A stretch of DNA of 7,459 nt from an uncultured Acetatifactor sp. (GTDB lineage: Bacteria > Bacillota > Clostridia > Lachnospirales > Lachnospiraceae): the NCBI GenBank assembly GCA_910584435.1, contig CAJUAP010000097.1:1-7459 (forward strand), written 5' to 3'. A program made the position numbers and the translations under genes. The notes beneath the pieces were generated by a model that saw nothing but the letters and a program-made list of their open reading frames with translations, was not told the DNA's origin and searched no databases. The number at the start of each line of letters is the position of its first letter. The stretch's first letter is position 1. Below, in pieces: positions 5,738 through 7,459 of this stretch.

Positions 5738-5821
5738 GCGGAAGTGTCGGAACTGGCAGACGAGCAAGACTAAGGATCTTGTGGCAGCAATGCCGTGTGG
5801 GTTCAAGTCCCATCTTCCGCA
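5738..5821 (+). tRNA. tRNA-Leu (anticodon AAG)
   Basis: An 84-nt class II tRNA. The acceptor stem GCGGAAG (5738-5744) pairs with CTTCCGC (5814-5820), and A5821 is the discriminator. The anticodon stem CAAGA/TCTTG (5765-5769 and 5777-5781) encloses the loop CTAAGGA, giving anticodon AAG at 5772-5774. A long variable arm has the GGCA/TGCC stem, and the T arm GTGGG/CCCAT has the TTCAAGT loop. CCA is not encoded. The long variable arm and A73 fit leucine. A34 would probably be converted to inosine by TadA so that the tRNA reads CUU, CUC and CUA. Its own promoter and terminator flank it, and an integrase remnant abuts its 3' side. Confidence 0.92.
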
Positions 5822-5830
5822 GTGGCAGGA

Positions 5831-5885
5831 ACAGCCGTAAATCCAAAGATTTTCCGGTTAAATCAAGGGTTTGCGGCTGTTTTAT
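5831..5885 (+). terminator. Terminator after tRNA-Leu
   Basis: A 14-bp stem pairs 5831-5844 with 5867-5880 (two G-U pairs). A further inner GATTT/AAATC pairing at 5848-5852 and 5860-5864 supports it, and TTTTATT follows. The left arm starts ten bases after the tRNA. The right arm overlaps the tail of the integrase pseudogene on the other strand, so it may originally have ended transcription in both directions. Confidence 0.75.
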
Positions 5886-6588
5886 TCGCTGTTTTTATTA
5901 GTGCAATTACAAATTCCCTTGTACTGGATGTGGTTTTTGTTGTTTTTTCTACCCATTTAGCATCTTCGTTCATAACTTTCGCTTTATTTATTCGAATCAC
6001 ATCTCCATCCAAGTCATCCAGTGTGAGTGCACATATCTCGGAACGCCTAAGGCCGTAACAGGCAAGGATAATGGGTATCTCATATTCCGTATCCTTTGCA
6101 CATTCCAGTATCCGCTTAATATCATCGTCAGAAGGGATATACGGCTCATTTTTGACCTTTTGCGGCAGGGTGGGTACAAATCTTAAGGTTTGGGCAAAAT
6201 GTACCTGGAACAGCCGATATGAAGCCATGGTAGTTACGAACTGTTTTGGGATTATGGTCTTTTGCCAAATGATTCACTTCTGCCTGGATATCCAGCGCCG
6301 TAATGTCATGTATATTAATATCCTGGAATTTCTTTGATATAGTCTTCATTGCGCTGTTGTACCCCCTGATTGTGGTAGGAGATAAGACATTCCTTTTGGC
6401 TCCAATGTATTCCTCGGCAGCGGCCTTGAAATTCATGCTATCATGTTTTTTCTGCACCTTTTGGAGTTCATCTGCCATGGTGAGCATGGCTTCCTTCTGA
6501 GTAGGTTTGTGGTCAAATGCAACAGTATACATCTGCCCTTTGTACATCTTCCGCACACGGTAAGTTCCGGACGTTTTTCAATTTTCAT
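5863..6588 (-). pseudogene. Tyrosine recombinase (phage-type integrase), frameshifted and truncated
   Basis: The start at 6588 (MKIEKRP) has an AAGGAG site at 6598-6603. The frame breaks at about 6563-6568, where a few bases seem lost. It resumes as TYRVRKMYKGQMYTVAFDHK, an AP2-like arm, then the SAM-like core-binding domain (FKAAAEEYIGAKR, TIRGYNSAMKTISKKF, NPKTVRNYHGFISAV). One extra G at 6172-6174 shifts the frame again. The other frame continues with TLPQKVKNEPYIPSDDDIKR and the catalytic-domain start, where YGLRRSEICAL carries the first active-site arginine and INKAKV a candidate lysine. Homology stops after TTSSTRE. The HxxR, H/W and Tyr nucleophile motifs are missing and the last 16 codons are unrelated sequence overlapping a terminator. 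About 225 of the usual 370-390 codons remain, so the protein cannot be catalytic. Confidence 0.88.
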
Positions 6589-6611
6589 TGTATCATTCTC
6601 CTTAAAAATTG

Positions 6612-6655
6612 GCATAAAAATAACAGCCAGCGATTTTCCTCTTGCATGGCTGCCC
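6612..6655 (-). terminator. Terminator-like hairpin in the integrase leader
   Basis: On the minus strand CAGCCA(T)GC (6652-6644) pairs with GCTGGCTG (6631-6624), leaving a T bulge and a 12-base loop, and is followed by TTATTTTTAT. It lies about 35 bases before the integrase start codon. It would stop transcription arriving from an upstream gene or act as an attenuator of integrase expression. Confidence 0.5.
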
Positions 6656-6700
6656 TAAAGATGATACGATGTATTTGTATAGTATATTGCCTTTAGGGCA
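6651..6700. repeat. Perfect 10-bp inverted repeat flanking a TATACT box upstream of the integrase
   Basis: TGCCCTAAAG (6651-6660) and CTTTAGGGCA (6691-6700) are exact inverted copies 30 bp apart. Between them, on the minus strand, TATACT at 6681-6686 could be the -10 of an integrase promoter, although no good -35 is present. This would suit an operator or a recombinase/excisionase arm site. One arm shares two bases with the neighbouring terminator stem. Confidence 0.45.
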
Positions 6701-6715
6701 TAAAATGTATTTATC

Positions 6716-6750
6716 AAAAGCCGTTCAGTGCGCCAACACTGGGCGGTTTT
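6716..6750 (-). terminator. Terminator of the zinc-ribbon/TM2 gene
   Basis: Stem 6716-6730 pairs with 6737-6750: AAAA/TTTT, CCG/CGG, two G-U pairs and CAGTG/CACTG, with one bulged G and a 6-base loop. On the minus strand it is followed by the T-run that forms its own base and TTTTGATAAAT. It starts seven bases after the stop codon at 6757. Confidence 0.7.
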
Positions 6751-6756
6751 AAAATT

Positions 6757-7242
6757 TTACCAATTTTTTATTTTGAATCCATGACTGTCAGTGAATGCTC
6801 CGAATATAATCAAAAGAAAGTCAACACACAGCCATAGTTCTCCAATTCCAGTAAACATAAGTAGTATCATCAATATTCCAGTTCCAACTTTTCCGACATA
6901 AAATCTATGTACTGCAAGGACGCCTAAGAAAAAGCATAGAAGTAATGTAACAAGTCTGCTTTTTGGGCTTACAAAATTTCCAAAACCTCCTGCAATAGCA
7001 GATGCGCTTGCCGATGCAGAATTATTGTTATTGATAATGATATTTTTATCATTTCCGCTATCTTTCAATTCTTTTACTTGCTTCCCGCATTTCGGGCATA
7101 CAACACATTCTTTGTCAATTGATTCTCCACAATGCTGGCAAAATTTAGTTTCTCCTTTCTTCATTGGCGTTCCGCAATTTGGGCATGATAAAGCCTGATC
7201 AGAAATTTCCTTCCCGCATTCGGGACATTTGATAAGTGCCAT
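6757..7242 (-). CDS. Zinc-ribbon plus TM2-domain membrane protein
   Basis: The 161-residue product has three parts. Residues 1-55 hold two zinc-ribbon knuckle pairs, C6-x2-C9 with C20-x2-C23 and C35-x2-C38 with C49-x2-C52. Residues 56-93 are a low-complexity linker with four Asn and alternating Ser-Ala (SASASASA). Residues 94-161 are a TM2 domain: a hydrophobic helix LVTLLLCFFLGVLAVHRFYV with the HRFYVGK turn at 112-118, then a second helix around GIGELWLCVDFLLIIFGAF and a closing TDSHGFKI. The ribbons probably face the cytoplasm with two membrane spans behind them; function is unknown for this widespread family. The start is supported by AGAGGA at 7252-7257, nine bases upstream, and the CPECG beginning. 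The gene is intact while its neighbours on both sides are broken. It has its own terminator at 6716-6750. Confidence 0.85.
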   Translation of the reverse strand: MALIKCPECGKEISDQALSCPNCGTPMKKGETKFCQHCGESIDKECVVCPKCGKQVKELKDSGNDKNIIINNNNSASASASAIAGGFGNFVSPKSRLVTLLLCFFLGVLAVHRFYVGKVGTGILMILLMFTGIGELWLCVDFLLIIFGAFTDSHGFKIKNW

Positions 7243-7272
7243 AATTTTTAATCCTCTTTTCTTTAGATTTTT

Positions 7273-7298
7273 ATTAAAACGCCATTGGCGGTTTTAAT
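7273..7298 (-). terminator. Hairpin after the repressor-like fragment
   Basis: ATTAAAACGCC (7273-7283) pairs with GGCGGTTTTAAT (7287-7298), with one bulged G and a 3-base loop. On the minus strand it begins at the stop codon of the fragment at 7298 and ends in TTTTAAT. Its GGCGGTTTTAA arm is shared with the terminator at 6742-6753. Confidence 0.5.
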
Positions 7299-7459
7299 CA
7301 TTCTTCTTTTCCAATAACTTTTCCTAAACAAAAATATCTCCGTTGTTTATAATAGGCTTATATTTTGTGTTATGAGAAAGCAGTTCGTTTTCTCCAACCT
7401 CCTTTATATATTACTTTGGCGGTTAAAAATCGACAATGCCTATTGTGTTCCAGATGAAT
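7298..7459 (-). pseudogene. Probable C-terminal remnant of a LexA/S24-type repressor (runs off window)
   Basis: On the minus strand, pieces in different frames line up as one protein end: IGIVDF, then LTAKVIYKGG, then GENELLSHNTKYKPIINNG with DIFV, and finally LGKVIGKEE followed by a stop at 7298-7300. The order (a segment like xVKxxYxxG, then LxxxNxxYxPI, then LGKVIG) is that of the S24 peptidase-like C-terminal domain of LexA and phage CI-type repressors. Reading it requires about three frame changes within 160 bases, so the gene is dead or badly decayed. The 5' part lies beyond the window. A repressor fits the neighbouring integrase remnant. The match rests on short motifs only, and chance resemblance is possible. 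Confidence 0.4.

Larger units (their letters stand above)
5822..7459. mobile_element. Remnant of an integrated element at tRNA-Leu (right limit not in window)
   Basis: The segment directly 3' of the tRNA carries a tyrosine integrase remnant transcribed towards the tRNA, a control region with inverted repeats and terminators, a small zinc-ribbon membrane protein gene and a probable repressor fragment. All are on the minus strand, and the DNA looks more AT-rich from about 6700 onwards. Integrase next to a tRNA 3' end is the classic arrangement for prophages and integrative elements. No full att direct repeat of the tRNA end is found in the window, so the other boundary lies outside it or has been lost. 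Whether 6757-7459 belongs to the same element is inference. Confidence 0.45.

Noticed and set aside
5795..6058. Plus-strand frame starting inside the tRNA
   Set aside because: It overlaps the tRNA 3' half and its terminator and is antisense to the integrase remnant.

Overview
The window looks like chromosomal DNA from a gut-type Lachnospiraceae/Clostridia bacterium. This rests on the style of the lipoproteins, AGGAGG-type ribosome binding sites, moderate GC content, a tRNA without encoded CCA, and a KDPG aldolase with the clostridial C-terminal extension. The species cannot be named from the sequence.

Layout. (1) 1-1650, plus strand: the end of a hexuronate/pectin catabolic operon. It holds the C-terminus of a KDPG/KHG aldolase, then a PfkB-family 2-keto-3-deoxygluconate kinase (kdgK), a 217-bp tail that can fold extensively, and a strong terminator. 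Together the two enzymes convert KDG to KDPG and then to pyruvate plus glyceraldehyde-3-phosphate. (2) 1668-1981, minus strand: a wrecked OmpR-family response regulator with a good RBS and the start of its receiver domain. It also has frameshifts, a stop codon, an Asn where the phosphoacceptor Asp should be, and a deletion joining receiver to winged helix. (3) 2142-2880, minus strand: a monocistronic lipoprotein gene with promoter, RBS and a perfect 30-nt palindromic terminator. (4) 2881-3439: a 560-bp regulatory region with no convincing gene. It has four 11-bp-phased direct repeats ahead of a -10 element, then nine degenerate copies of a 36-41 bp purine-rich unit. The last copy contains the RBS and start codon of the next gene. 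(5) 3440-5635, plus strand: a large lipoprotein with a Trp/Gly-rich, probably beta-rich N-terminal half and a family 1 ABC solute-binding C-terminal half. No transporter genes lie beside it. (6) 5689-5885: a promoter, tRNA-Leu(AAG) and a terminator. (7) 5863-7459, minus strand: remains of an integrated element abutting the tRNA 3' end. These are a tyrosine integrase pseudogene (two frameshifts, catalytic C-terminus missing), control-region inverted repeats and terminators, an intact zinc-ribbon/TM2 membrane protein, and a fragment that resembles the C-terminus of a LexA/S24-type repressor.

No complete undescribed system is visible. The most original signals are in the control region of the large lipoprotein: the phased TAGGATAC repeats, and a leader that appears to have been built by repeated duplication of a translation-initiation-like module. 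The decay of a response regulator nearby and of an integrase beside the tRNA shows that this is an accessory region being eroded.
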